Positions 55,525 through 63,851 of a DNA stretch of 64,000 nt are shown here, piece after piece. The DNA is taken from NCBI GenBank assembly GCA_016845145.1, contig JAERTE010000098.1:72889-136888 (forward strand). Direction: 5' to 3'. Numbering within the stretch: position 1 is the stretch's first letter; each line of letters begins with the position of its first letter. A program made the position numbers and the translations under genes. Under the pieces are notes generated by a model. It saw only the letters and a list, made by a program, of their open reading frames with translations. It was not told the origin of the DNA and made no database searches. The DNA comes from Rhodospirillaceae bacterium. Its GTDB lineage: Bacteria; Pseudomonadota; Alphaproteobacteria; Rhodospirillales; Casp-alpha2.

Positions 55525-56805
55525 TTAGTACCCGGAAATCACCTGAATTTGCCGCAAATCACGGCCGTCCTTGATTCCTTCCGAGGATTCGGCGATGGCA
55601 GGGCCGTTCATCAGATCAAATCCGGCCTCAATCAATCCCTCAACTTCTGTACGCTCGCGAACGTTCCAAATCGCCGCGCGCAGGCCTTTGTCGTGGATTT
55701 CAGAAACGCATTCCTTGAAGTTCACGTCTTCGTTTTCTGTGGCCTGGGCATCAAAACACGCATATTCAGCGCCGCTGTCGACGATGCGGTCCAACTGCGG
55801 TCGGGCCAGTGATGTCCGAACGGCCAGCCCGCGCCCCTGCAGCTTCGCCCACTCAACAATCGGGCGAAGGTGCTCGGCCGTCGCTTTGTTCGGTACAGCC
55901 AAAACTTCGAAAATCAGATGCTGGTTACGCCATACCGGATGTACATCTTCGATGATTTTCGCCATTTGCGCCGCGTATTTGCTTTTCAACGTCGAGAAAC
56001 GCAACGGCAAAAACAAGTCGACCTCGGTCTCGAAATGGGCAAGCGAACTCATATCCCGCACGGCAAGTTTAGACTTCTTGCCATCGATTAAGATACTCAG
56101 CGGATCTGCCGGCGATTGCGGATATACATCGCTACCATAGACCAAGCCCTTGGACGTTTTCTGGCGCACATAGCACGCGAAAGACTCGATCACTTCCTTG
56201 GCAGGCGTCCAGGTCGGGTAGAATGCGACCTGAACCGTCTTGACCCGGCCCGCAGGCGTCCTTTCGATATCTTCACCGCCCGTGCGCATGGCTTCATCGG
56301 TTTTCTCAAGGTTAATCGAGCCGTCCGCATTGGTGATGTTCTCGGTTTTCGCGGCAATAACCAATTCCGGAACGTCGATTTTTTGGAACCGATCCCCCAG
56401 AACGGTGACACCAATCTCGTTGGTGATGACGGCGGCGCGGTGAAAACCCTCTGAGTCTTCCAGTCCATAAAAGCGCATCAAGAAATTGTCGCCCTCGAAT
56501 GACGATTGACCCATTCTGGGCTGAACGTACTTCTTGAATATCTCTTTGGCGGCTTCGCGCAGGTTATCAGCCGCGCGGCCTTCGTGAGACCCCAACATAA
56601 CAAACAGCGGAGAGAGATTCATGATATAGACCATATCGCCCGGCTGGCCCCAGCCGGTCGCCAGCACGGCGTCAGCCTCTACCGCGCCTGTCTCCTCGGA
56701 CATGATGGCGCGCACGGCTGCTTCCGTTTCCGCGTCGATTTCTTCCGCCGACGGCCCTTCATCAGGGTCTTTGAAAATGTTGCCGAAAATCTTTCCGAGA
56801 GCCAT
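55525..56805 (-). CDS. Protein with a degenerate EAL-like C-terminal domain
   Basis: A 426-residue protein without signal peptide. The last ~170 residues follow the later strands of an EAL (c-di-GMP phosphodiesterase) barrel: LIFEVLAVPNKATAEHLRPI, LAVRTSLARPQLDRIVDSG, YACFDAQ and LRAAIWNVRERTEVEGLIEAGFDLMNGPAIA. The catalytic signatures are altered. There is no EAL triplet I can find, and the usual DDFG and KxD/AEGVE metal-binding runs are replaced. So I expect no phosphodiesterase activity, perhaps ligand binding or none. The N-terminal half (about 1-230) I do not recognise. Confidence 0.55.
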   Translation of the reverse strand: MALGKIFGNIFKDPDEGPSAEEIDAETEAAVRAIMSEETGAVEADAVLATGWGQPGDMVYIMNLSPLFVMLGSHEGRAADNLREAAKEIFKKYVQPRMGQSSFEGDNFLMRFYGLEDSEGFHRAAVITNEIGVTVLGDRFQKIDVPELVIAAKTENITNADGSINLEKTDEAMRTGGEDIERTPAGRVKTVQVAFYPTWTPAKEVIESFACYVRQKTSKGLVYGSDVYPQSPADPLSILIDGKKSKLAVRDMSSLAHFETEVDLFLPLRFSTLKSKYAAQMAKIIEDVHPVWRNQHLIFEVLAVPNKATAEHLRPIVEWAKLQGRGLAVRTSLARPQLDRIVDSGAEYACFDAQATENEDVNFKECVSEIHDKGLRAAIWNVRERTEVEGLIEAGFDLMNGPAIAESSEGIKDGRDLRQIQVISGY

Positions 56806-57041
56806 GTGAAACCTGTCTGTTGGTATGTTTCAACTCAGGAATCTTCAAAAGCCGTGATGCGCCAGCAAATGCCGACACGTGTTCCACACTTCCCATCCCC
56901 ATGAGCGTGTCTTACCAATACCCGACGAGTCTGAAGGGTTCCTGACCGAGACCAGCAAGCGGGCATTTGATCGTAAATAGCGAATGGAACGCGATTGTCG
57001 CGAAGACACGATCTAATCAGGTCTACTGACTACGGCTGGAT

Positions 57042-57605
57042 TTACATCTCTTTCTTTAGCCTCGAAATCGTGCTTCGGCTGACGTTGAGCATGCGGCTCA
57101 CTTCGGCGGCGGATTTGCCGATCCTCAACAGCGAAATCGCCTCTTGCCGTTGATGCTCGGATAGCTTTTGCGGGCGGCCCGCCGATACACCAAAACTCCT
57201 AGGGCGGTTTTCTTCAACGCGGCTTTCGGCGTCCGCGATAGCGATCTCAAAATCGATAATCCCCCGAATGGTGTCGATAACGCGCTGTCCGCCCTCCGAG
57301 TTCGTATCGACCCAGGGTTCCGCCAATGATCGAAAATAGGCGCCTTTCTTGTGAATCCGCTCAAGCAGCCGCAAAAGATCGGCCGGCGACTGGGCTACGG
57401 ACGTTAGGCGCGTGGCCACGACGGTGTCGCCTTTCGATACCTCATTGAGAAACCTACTCAACGTCTCGTCCGGGTGCTCGTTCTCGAGAATGGAGTCTTT
57501 CCATATTTTGTCACACCCCTGCTTCTCCAGTTCGCTGATCTGAACCTCGCTCTGGTACCATTTCGTTGATACTCGCGCGTAGCCGATTTTTTCAGGCTTC
57601 TTCAT
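57042..57605 (-). CDS. Serine-recombinase homologue lacking catalytic Asp/Arg residues
   Basis: A 187-residue protein with the layout of small serine recombinases (resolvase/invertase): N-terminal catalytic fold and C-terminal Hin-type helix-turn-helix (GRPQKLSEHQRQEAISLL... SAAEVSRMLNVSRSTISRLKKEM). The nucleophile position Ser13 in GYARVST and its Arg11 are kept. The second signature, normally KLDRLxRS, reads TRLTSVAQS: the Asp and both Arg are gone, and the later FERELI segment is FEIAIA. It should not recombine DNA but may still bind it. GTG at 57617 is an alternative start. Four 12-bp repeats stand upstream. Confidence 0.78.
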   Translation of the reverse strand: MKKPEKIGYARVSTKWYQSEVQISELEKQGCDKIWKDSILENEHPDETLSRFLNEVSKGDTVVATRLTSVAQSPADLLRLLERIHKKGAYFRSLAEPWVDTNSEGGQRVIDTIRGIIDFEIAIADAESRVEENRPRSFGVSAGRPQKLSEHQRQEAISLLRIGKSAAEVSRMLNVSRSTISRLKKEM

Positions 57606-57626
57606 CAACAAAACCACTTGACATTA

Positions 57627-57668
57627 TGCACGGAAATATGCACGTTTTTTTGCACGCAATTATGCACG
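57627..57668. repeat. Four TGCACG iterons with exact 12-bp period
   Basis: TGCACG begins at 57627, 57639, 57651 and 57663. Between them are six AT-rich bases each. The array lies in the 123-base region between the divergent recombinase-like gene and the NCS1 permease gene and covers where promoters for either would be. The 12-bp period equals the half-site size bound by resolvase/invertase helix-turn-helix domains. Confidence 0.85.
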
Positions 57669-57728
57669 ATACTAATTAACGTCTCACGGACATGCAAGTA
57701 ATGGAAAAGGGTATGGAGGGGGAAAGGC

Positions 57729-59153
57729 ATGAGCGATGAACTGACAATCGTTGATCAAGACCCAAGTTTATACAATGAAGACCTGGCACCAATCCCGGAA
57801 GAGAAGAGAACCTGGGGATGGTTCGAGATTTTCAATGTTTGGGCAAATGATGTTCAAAGCCTGTTCGGCTATACGCTCGCGGCGTCGCTATTCTTGTCCT
57901 ATGGACTGAACGGTTGGACGGTATTCGCAGCGATCCTGATCGCCGGGCTGTTTGTCATGTGGCTGGTCAATATGATGGGAGAGCCGAGTGTCAAATATGG
58001 CATTCCATTTCCCGTGATGGCACGCGCCAGTATGGGCGTAAGGGGCGCAAACTTCCCCGCGATCGTTCGGGCAATCGTCGCCATTTTCTGGTACGGCGCG
58101 CAAACCTACTTCGCCTCGACGGCGGTCTCGCTGTTGCTGAGCTCGCTTGCCGGCGGCAACGGCGATCCTGTGTTTCTTGGCATGAGCGGCATCGACTGGA
58201 TTTCGTTCCTGATCGTTTGGGGTTTTCAAATATGGCTGTTCTGGAATGGTATCGACTGGATTGTGCGGTTCCTGAACTTCGCCGGGCCGTTCGTGTATAT
58301 CGTCATGATCATTCTGGCTATCACCATTTGGATGAAAGCCGGATCCGGTCTGATGTCTGAAATGGGCACCATTTTCAAAGGCACCGGCGACTACAAAGGC
58401 GGATCGTTCTCCGCGTTTTTAGCCATTGTCGGGACCATGATCGCCTATTTCGCGGCGGTGGTGATCAACTATGGGGACTTCTCGAGATTCGTGAAATCCC
58501 AGGGTGAGATGAAAAAGGGTAACCTTATGGGGCTTCCGCTCAATATTGCCTTTTTCTCGCTGATTGCCCTTGTCGTCACGGCAGGCACGGTCGCCATCTG
58601 GGGAGAGGCGTTGACCAATCCGACCGACATTATCGGACGTGTCGATTCCCTGCCGCTCACGTTGCTCGCGGCCGTGATGTTTTTCGCGGCGACCGTTGGT
58701 ATTAATCTCGTGGCGAATTTCATTCCACCAGCCTATGACCTGGCAAACCTGATGCCGAGCAAAATCAACTTCCGTATCGGCGGTCTGATCACTTCGGGGT
58801 TCGCCCTGGTGATCGGCGGGCTATGGGTTTCAACGATCAGCCAAATCGGAATTTTTAATTTCGTGAATACGCTGGGTGCGATTCTGGCGCCCGTCTACGG
58901 CTTGATGATCGTCGATTACTACATGGTCAAAAACGGAAGTTTGGACGTCCAGCAGTTGTTCTCCGCATCCGAAGACGGGATGTATTTCTATGACAACGGT
59001 TGGAACAGGAAAGCCTTAATCGCCTTCGCGCTTCCGGCTATTTTCTCGGTTGCGACCGTTTGGATGCCGGCGCTCGGATTTCTCTCGGGCTTTTCCTGGG
59101 TAATTGGTGCCGTCCTGGGTGGCGCGCTGTATTACCTGATCACGAAAAAATAA
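57729..59153 (+). CDS. NCS1-family nucleobase/hydantoin permease
   Basis: A 474-residue nucleobase:cation symporter-1 protein with about 12 hydrophobic segments. The N-terminal cytoplasmic start (NEDLAPIPEEKRTWGWFEIFNVWANDVQSLFGY) and the GIPFPVMARASMGVRGANFPAIVRAIVAIFWYGAQTYF region are typical. Known substrates are cytosine, uracil, allantoin, hydantoins and thiamine; I cannot choose. A promoter is not clear because of the iterons. The gene is followed by a strong intrinsic terminator and appears to be its own unit. Confidence 0.92.
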   Translation: MSDELTIVDQDPSLYNEDLAPIPEEKRTWGWFEIFNVWANDVQSLFGYTLAASLFLSYGLNGWTVFAAILIAGLFVMWLVNMMGEPSVKYGIPFPVMARASMGVRGANFPAIVRAIVAIFWYGAQTYFASTAVSLLLSSLAGGNGDPVFLGMSGIDWISFLIVWGFQIWLFWNGIDWIVRFLNFAGPFVYIVMIILAITIWMKAGSGLMSEMGTIFKGTGDYKGGSFSAFLAIVGTMIAYFAAVVINYGDFSRFVKSQGEMKKGNLMGLPLNIAFFSLIALVVTAGTVAIWGEALTNPTDIIGRVDSLPLTLLAAVMFFAATVGINLVANFIPPAYDLANLMPSKINFRIGGLITSGFALVIGGLWVSTISQIGIFNFVNTLGAILAPVYGLMIVDYYMVKNGSLDVQQLFSASEDGMYFYDNGWNRKALIAFALPAIFSVATVWMPALGFLSGFSWVIGAVLGGALYYLITKK

Positions 59154-59188
59154 CTCCTCTCATCGTGTCTAGATGGGAATGCCAAACT

Positions 59189-59219
59189 GGGCGCCGCAAT
59201 CGTGGCGCCCTCTTTTTTT
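59189..59219 (+). terminator. Intrinsic terminator after the NCS1 permease
   Basis: GGGCGCC (59189-59195) pairs with GGCGCCC (59204-59210), and T-rich sequence (59211-59219) follows. It lies 36 bases after the permease stop. Confidence 0.93.
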
Positions 59220-59363
59220 ATATCGAGACCTGTTTTATCAGTGCTAGAGCGCTTTCGCCTAGCGGACGACAAGATGGGGAAAAACAAAAGCGGTGCAAAA
59301 CGAATTACCAGCACCGTTACGTCAGCAAAGACAAGCATGCCGGATAACTGAATTAGGAAATTA

Positions 59364-59543
59364 TTGACTTTTAAGAATTAATTGCTATATTCATATCACG
59401 GCGCGGCTGATCGCCGTCGCGGACATGCTATTGCACATTCAAATATGTACCAAGCCGAGACCGATGAAGACCGGTTGGACTCGGTCGAAAACAGAGGGCG
59501 GTCTCATTACTGAGAAAATTGGGTTCGGTCTCCAGATTTTTTT
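59364..59543 (+). ncRNA. Candidate small RNA with two competing hairpins
   Basis: A promoter TTGACT (59364), 16-base spacer, extended -10 TGCTATATT (59383-59391) predicts transcription from about 59398. The next bases form a hairpin (ACGGCG 59398-59403 with CGCCGT 59412-59417). GAGACCG (59457-59463) can pair with either of two CGGTCTC copies (59499-59505 or 59526-59532), and a T7 run (59537-59543) follows. No plus-strand gene follows for 2.6 kb, so it is not a leader. The preceding bases 59221-59363 have no feature I can support. Confidence 0.45.
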
Positions 59544-59580
59544 ATGTTTATAATAAAATCAATGGGTTCCAACCCGGAAA

Positions 59581-59606
59581 AAACGGAAGCGTAACGATTT
59601 TTCCGG
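59581..59606 (-). terminator. Candidate terminator of the acyl-CoA dehydrogenase operon
   Basis: Read on minus, CGGAA and TTCCG form a short stem followed by T6. The same stretch also forms a wider 10-bp stem (59573-59582 with 59598-59607). It lies about 20 bases after the acyl-CoA dehydrogenase stop. Confidence 0.55.
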
Positions 59607-59627
59607 GGCCCGGCGACCTCTGTATAT

Positions 59628-60788
59628 CTAGCGCCGCTGGTTAAAGCGCCGCCCAACCATGGCCGACGCAATATTCACCTTTTGGATATCGATGGTGCCA
59701 CCGGCGATGCCCCACCCCCAGGAATCGCGCAATCGGCGCTCCATGGGGTATTCCTTCGAGTATCCGTAGCCACCCATCAGTTGCACAGCGTGGCCGGTGA
59801 CCTCGCGCGCCATTTCGTTGGCGAAGCATTTCGCAACACTGCTCTCGAAAATCGACGGCAGGCCGTCTTGTGAATTGACGGCAGCGCGGTGGATCAGCAA
59901 ACGCGATGCCTCCACGCGGGTGGCCATTTCGGCGAGTTTCATTTGCACGGCCTGGAATTCGACCAACGATTTGCCGAACTGCTTGCGCTCCTGCACGTAG
60001 TCCAGCACCTCGTCCAAGGCACCCGCCGCCTGACCCAACGCCATAGTGGCATTACCACAACGCTCCAGATCAAACGCCTCCATCAATTTGGGGAAGCCGC
60101 CTGCCGGGACGATCATGTTTTCAATCGGCACCTTGACGTTGTCGAGGAAAATATCAGCCGACGGCACACCGCGGAAACCCATCAGCCGCTCCTGTTCACC
60201 GAAAGAGACGCCGGGCATGTCCTTCTCGACGAACACGGCCCCGATACCCTTGGCGCCGGGATCGTCCGACAAGCGGCAATAAACCACATAACCCTGGCTG
60301 TGCCCGCCGCCCGAGCACCAGCGTTTGGCGCCGTTCAGGGTGATGGTATCGCCGTCGACCACGCCACGGGTTTTCAAGTCGGTCAGGGCCGTACCGGCCT
60401 CGGGTTCGGACATGGAGACGGCGACGATCGCCTCGCCGGCGCAGACCTTGGGGATAATGCGCTTCTTCAAGGCGTCGGTGGCGAAGTGCTCAATGGCGCG
60501 CACAGGGCCGACGGAACTTTCGAAAATCGGGAACGCCACGGCGGAAGAAATTTTCGCGAACTCCTCCATAACAATCAGCGCCTCCAAGTTACCGAGCCCC
60601 AACCCGCCCAGATCTTCGGCGACGTTGATACCCAGGAAGCCCATTTCGGCGTAGCGTTTCAGCCACTCTTCGGGCAGTGGCTTGGCTTCCGCCTCCAGTT
60701 CCTCGGCCACCGGTTTCATCTGCTCTTGGGCAAAGCGGCGCGCGGCTTCTTGCAGCTCGCGCTGTTCGTCGCTCAAATTGAAATCCAT
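59628..60788 (-). CDS. Acyl-CoA dehydrogenase
   Basis: A flavin-dependent acyl-CoA dehydrogenase of 386 residues, which oxidises acyl-CoA to 2-enoyl-CoA. The N-terminal helical domain starts DFNLSDEQRELQEAARRFA; the FAD/substrate signature VSMSEPEAGTALTDLKT and RWCSGGG, and the C-terminal signature QLMGGYGYSKEYPMERRLRDS with the Glu seen as catalytic base in many members, are present. The frame extends 89 codons further upstream, but 60788 is the natural start. The MFS gene is 20 bases upstream in the same direction, so the pair forms an operon. Confidence 0.92.
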   Translation of the reverse strand: MDFNLSDEQRELQEAARRFAQEQMKPVAEELEAEAKPLPEEWLKRYAEMGFLGINVAEDLGGLGLGNLEALIVMEEFAKISSAVAFPIFESSVGPVRAIEHFATDALKKRIIPKVCAGEAIVAVSMSEPEAGTALTDLKTRGVVDGDTITLNGAKRWCSGGGHSQGYVVYCRLSDDPGAKGIGAVFVEKDMPGVSFGEQERLMGFRGVPSADIFLDNVKVPIENMIVPAGGFPKLMEAFDLERCGNATMALGQAAGALDEVLDYVQERKQFGKSLVEFQAVQMKLAEMATRVEASRLLIHRAAVNSQDGLPSIFESSVAKCFANEMAREVTGHAVQLMGGYGYSKEYPMERRLRDSWGWGIAGGTIDIQKVNIASAMVGRRFNQRR

Positions 60789-60808
60789 GTCGTATGTCCC
60801 CTTCCTTT

Positions 60809-62032
60809 CTATGTACGCCGACTGTCCGGCAATATGTACGTCATCACGGCCGCCATGAACATAGCCGCAGCCAAGGCATAAAACACGGCGCCCACGCCCC
60901 AAATATCTGCGATCATGCCGCCAGCCAAAGGCACGATCATGGAAAATGCCGATTGCGTGCCGAACAGCAAACTGACGGCGCTGCCGTGCATTTGGTCGGG
61001 TGTCAGGTCCATGGCCCAGCCGTGAATGACGGGCCGCACGGCAAACAGCGCGCACCCCAGTAGCGCCAGCACGGCGATGATCGCCAACGGCGCGCTGATA
61101 AACGTGATCCCGAGCACGATGGCGGTGGTTGCGGCCAGGCCACCCAGCACCACCGGGCGGCGCCCCATTTTATCGGAGAACGTGCCTGCCACCGGCCCTG
61201 CGATCATACCGCCCACCTGCATGGCCGTGAGGCCCGCGCCTAACAATACCGGACCGAAACCGAATACGTTTTTCAACAGCATCGGTACGTAAATCAACAA
61301 CCCGTTTTGGCACATGGACCGAAATCCAGCCATGACGCAAAGCCCGACCACGGCGCGGTCTTTGAACAATCCGGCGACGCCCATCAGGTAGGCGCGAAAC
61401 CCCAGTCCGGCAGTATCGGTGCTGGCATTGCGGTGTTCGGCCTTTTCATGCCGGCCCAGAACAACGACCAATGCAATCGCCACAGCGAACACCGGCAGCG
61501 CATTGGCCGACGCAGCACCCTGCCACGGCAGCCATAGCAACAACATACCGGTAATCAGCGGCGACACCGTATCGCCGATGCTGGCACCCAGCGTGTGGAT
61601 GGAAAGCGCATAGCCACGTGAGCCGGGATAAGCCTTGGAGAGATACGCAATGGCGGCGGGATGCCAAAGATTGTTGGTCAGCCCGATGAACACCACCAAC
61701 GCTGCCAACAGCCACACACCTTGCGCCAAGCCCACAAGCGCCAACGCCGCACCGCCGATAATCAGCGAGGCCACCTGGGTCAGGACGCGTCGGCCGGTCA
61801 TGTCGACGACGGCGCCGCTGCCAACATTGGCGGCAAAGGCGGCGGCATGAAAAATGGTAATCAGGCTGCCGGCTTCGGTATAGCTGAGGCCTAAGTCTTC
61901 GCGAATGAAAGGAAGCAACACATATATAGTCGCCATGATCCAGTGCGTCGCCCCATGGCCGCCGGCCACCAAAAAGGCTGGCCCCTGGGCCTGCCATTTC
62001 ACTCCGGTTACGCGCTCAATGGCGGCTATCAT
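60809..62032 (-). CDS. MFS transporter (fosmidomycin-resistance-like)
   Basis: A 407-residue MFS protein with 12 hydrophobic segments. Loop 2-3 has VDMTGRRVLTQVASLI and loop 8-9 has FSDKMGRRPVVLGG, both MFS signatures. The N-terminal GGHGATHWIMATIYVLLPFIREDLGLSYTEAGSL resembles the Fsr (fosmidomycin efflux) branch. Function could be export of an acid or drug. The gene is divergent from the enoyl-CoA hydratase gene and followed closely by the acyl-CoA dehydrogenase gene. Confidence 0.85.
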   Translation of the reverse strand: MIAAIERVTGVKWQAQGPAFLVAGGHGATHWIMATIYVLLPFIREDLGLSYTEAGSLITIFHAAAFAANVGSGAVVDMTGRRVLTQVASLIIGGAALALVGLAQGVWLLAALVVFIGLTNNLWHPAAIAYLSKAYPGSRGYALSIHTLGASIGDTVSPLITGMLLLWLPWQGAASANALPVFAVAIALVVVLGRHEKAEHRNASTDTAGLGFRAYLMGVAGLFKDRAVVGLCVMAGFRSMCQNGLLIYVPMLLKNVFGFGPVLLGAGLTAMQVGGMIAGPVAGTFSDKMGRRPVVLGGLAATTAIVLGITFISAPLAIIAVLALLGCALFAVRPVIHGWAMDLTPDQMHGSAVSLLFGTQSAFSMIVPLAGGMIADIWGVGAVFYALAAAMFMAAVMTYILPDSRRT

Positions 62033-62149
62033 TTATACTGCCTGGAAAAATATTGTTGATGCGCCCGAGAATCGCGCCTTTGACGTTGCCTGGCAAGACC
62101 ACTGGCGCAACAATGTGCGCCGTTTGCCGATATTGGGAGGGGAGCCGAA

Positions 62150-62941
62150 ATGGCTGAGATTACCGAGCAGTTGATTGTTGAGAAGGAAAATGGCATCGGG
62201 CGGATCATGCTCGACAACCAGGCCCGGCGCAACGCCATGACCTTCGAGATGTGGCGCGACCTTCCCACCGTGTTGAACGACTTCATGGCCGACGACGCTG
62301 TCCGCGTCGTGGTGCTGTCGGGGCGCGGCGGTAAGGCGTTTTGCGCCGGCGCCGACATCTCGCAGTTCGAAAAGCAACGCTCCGACGCCGATGCATCGGC
62401 CATGTACAACGACGCCGTCGCAACCGCCTCAAACGCCTTGGCCGATCTGGCAAAACCGACGATCGCGAAAATTGAGGGGTTTTGCATCGGCGGCGGCGTC
62501 GGCATTGCGCTCTGTTGCGATTTGCGTATCGCCAACGACGTCTCAACCTACGCGGTGCCCGCAGCCAAGCTGGGGTTGGGCTATGCGCATGAGGGATTGG
62601 CGCGGCTGGTGAACTTGGTCGGACCGTCCCTGGCGAAGGAAATCTTCTTCACGGCCAGGCAGTTTACGCCCAATGAGGCGCAAGCCATGGGGTTAATCAA
62701 TCGAGTGGTGCCGCGCGCGATGCTGGATGCTTATGTGGAGGATTACGCGGCGCGCATCGCCGAGAACGCGCCACTCACCATTCATGCCGCCAAGACCGTG
62801 ATCCACGAATTGGTGAAACCGGATGGTCCGGATTACGCTCTTTGCGAAAAAGTCGTCGCGGAGTGTTTCGATAGTGAGGATTTCAAAGAAGGCCGCAAAG
62901 CCTTCATGGAAAAACGCAAGCCCCAGTTCAAACGGAAATAA
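62150..62941 (+). CDS. Enoyl-CoA hydratase/isomerase family protein
   Basis: A crotonase-fold protein of 263 residues. The oxyanion-hole motifs are GRGGKAFCAGADISQF (about 56-72) and IEGFCIGGGVGIALCCDLRIA (about 106-126). Crotonases catalyse hydration, isomerisation or hydrolysis of acyl-CoA. With the divergent acyl-CoA dehydrogenase it could form a short beta-oxidation step. The substrate is unknown. GGAGGGG lies seven bases before the ATG. The DUF1932 dehydrogenase begins one base after its stop. Confidence 0.9.
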   Translation: MAEITEQLIVEKENGIGRIMLDNQARRNAMTFEMWRDLPTVLNDFMADDAVRVVVLSGRGGKAFCAGADISQFEKQRSDADASAMYNDAVATASNALADLAKPTIAKIEGFCIGGGVGIALCCDLRIANDVSTYAVPAAKLGLGYAHEGLARLVNLVGPSLAKEIFFTARQFTPNEAQAMGLINRVVPRAMLDAYVEDYAARIAENAPLTIHAAKTVIHELVKPDGPDYALCEKVVAECFDSEDFKEGRKAFMEKRKPQFKRK

Positions 62942-62942
62942 C

Positions 62943-63851
62943 ATGACCTCCAACGGCCAAAACGCCCCGAAACTCGCAATCATCGGGTTCGGCGAAGCAG
63001 GTCCCGCCATTGCGTCGGGCCTCAACGACGACGGGCTTTCCGACATTACCGCTTACGACATTTTGCAGGCGGATGCGGAAGGTCGGGCGAAGATCGAAGA
63101 ACGCGCGGCCAAAGCCGGTGTGACCTTGCTGGGCAGTCATGCCGACGCCGTGCACGGCCGGGACATCATTATCTCCACCGTGACCTGCGCCGATGCCGTC
63201 GAGGCCGCCCGCCAAGTCGCGCCGCACCTCACCAGCGGACAGACCTACCTCGACGTGAACTCCGTTTCGCCCGTCACCAAGGCCGAAGTGCGCGACGCAA
63301 TCGAGGCTTCGGGTGCGACGTTCGTCGAGGCGTCGGTCATGTCGCCGATCTTTCCCAACCGGCACAAGTCACCCATGCTCGCCTGTGGGCCCGGTGCGTC
63401 GGCGTTGATCTCGGCCTTGGCGCCGTTCGGCATGGACATCGAAGACATGGGGCCTGAGTTCGGTCGCGCGGCGGCAACCAAGATGTTCCGCTCCATCGTG
63501 TTCAAAGGGCTGGAAGCGCTTCTGGGTGAATGCGTGGTCGCCGCAGATCAGTACGGGGTAGCCGAGAAAGTCCTCGATTCCATTGGCAAGAACTACCCGC
63601 AGCTGGATTGGAACGAACTTGCGTCATACTTCATGGGCCGCTCGGTGGTGCACGGCGTCAGGCGCGCGCATGAGATGGAGGAAGTCGCCGAAACCTTGAA
63701 GGCCATGGACATGCAGCCCTTCATGGCCGACGGTGCGGCCAAGCGGATCAGCTGGCTCGGCACATCAGGCCTGAAGGAACACTTCGCCGGGCGCGAACCC
63801 GAGAGCTACCACGAAATTGTCGCCGCTCTTAAAGAGCTACGAGGCGGTTAG
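62943..63851 (+). CDS. NAD(P)-binding 6-phosphogluconate-dehydrogenase-like protein (DUF1932)
   Basis: A 302-residue oxidoreductase. The N-terminal dinucleotide-binding motif is LAIIGFGEAGPAIASGL; the middle has VISTVTCADAVEAARQ-like and LDVNSVSPVTKAEVRDAIEASGATFVEASVMSP, and the C-terminal helical domain is DUF1932-like (KMFRSIVFKGLEALLGECVVAADQYGV). The family reduces or oxidises small hydroxy or keto acids; the substrate is unknown. The frame opens 40 codons upstream but 62943 follows the hydratase stop directly. It ends overlapping the aminotransferase gene by 15 bases. Confidence 0.86.
   Translation: MTSNGQNAPKLAIIGFGEAGPAIASGLNDDGLSDITAYDILQADAEGRAKIEERAAKAGVTLLGSHADAVHGRDIIISTVTCADAVEAARQVAPHLTSGQTYLDVNSVSPVTKAEVRDAIEASGATFVEASVMSPIFPNRHKSPMLACGPGASALISALAPFGMDIEDMGPEFGRAAATKMFRSIVFKGLEALLGECVVAADQYGVAEKVLDSIGKNYPQLDWNELASYFMGRSVVHGVRRAHEMEEVAETLKAMDMQPFMADGAAKRISWLGTSGLKEHFAGREPESYHEIVAALKELRGG

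Noticed and set aside
57042..57605. Evidence of an integrated mobile element
   Set aside because: Only a recombinase homologue with missing catalytic residues is present. I found no flanking repeats, tRNA target, transposase or cargo pattern.
59235..59275. Short element with AGAGCGCTTTC, like intergenic repeats seen in some alphaproteobacteria
   Set aside because: Only one partial copy is visible in this window, too little to call a repeat.
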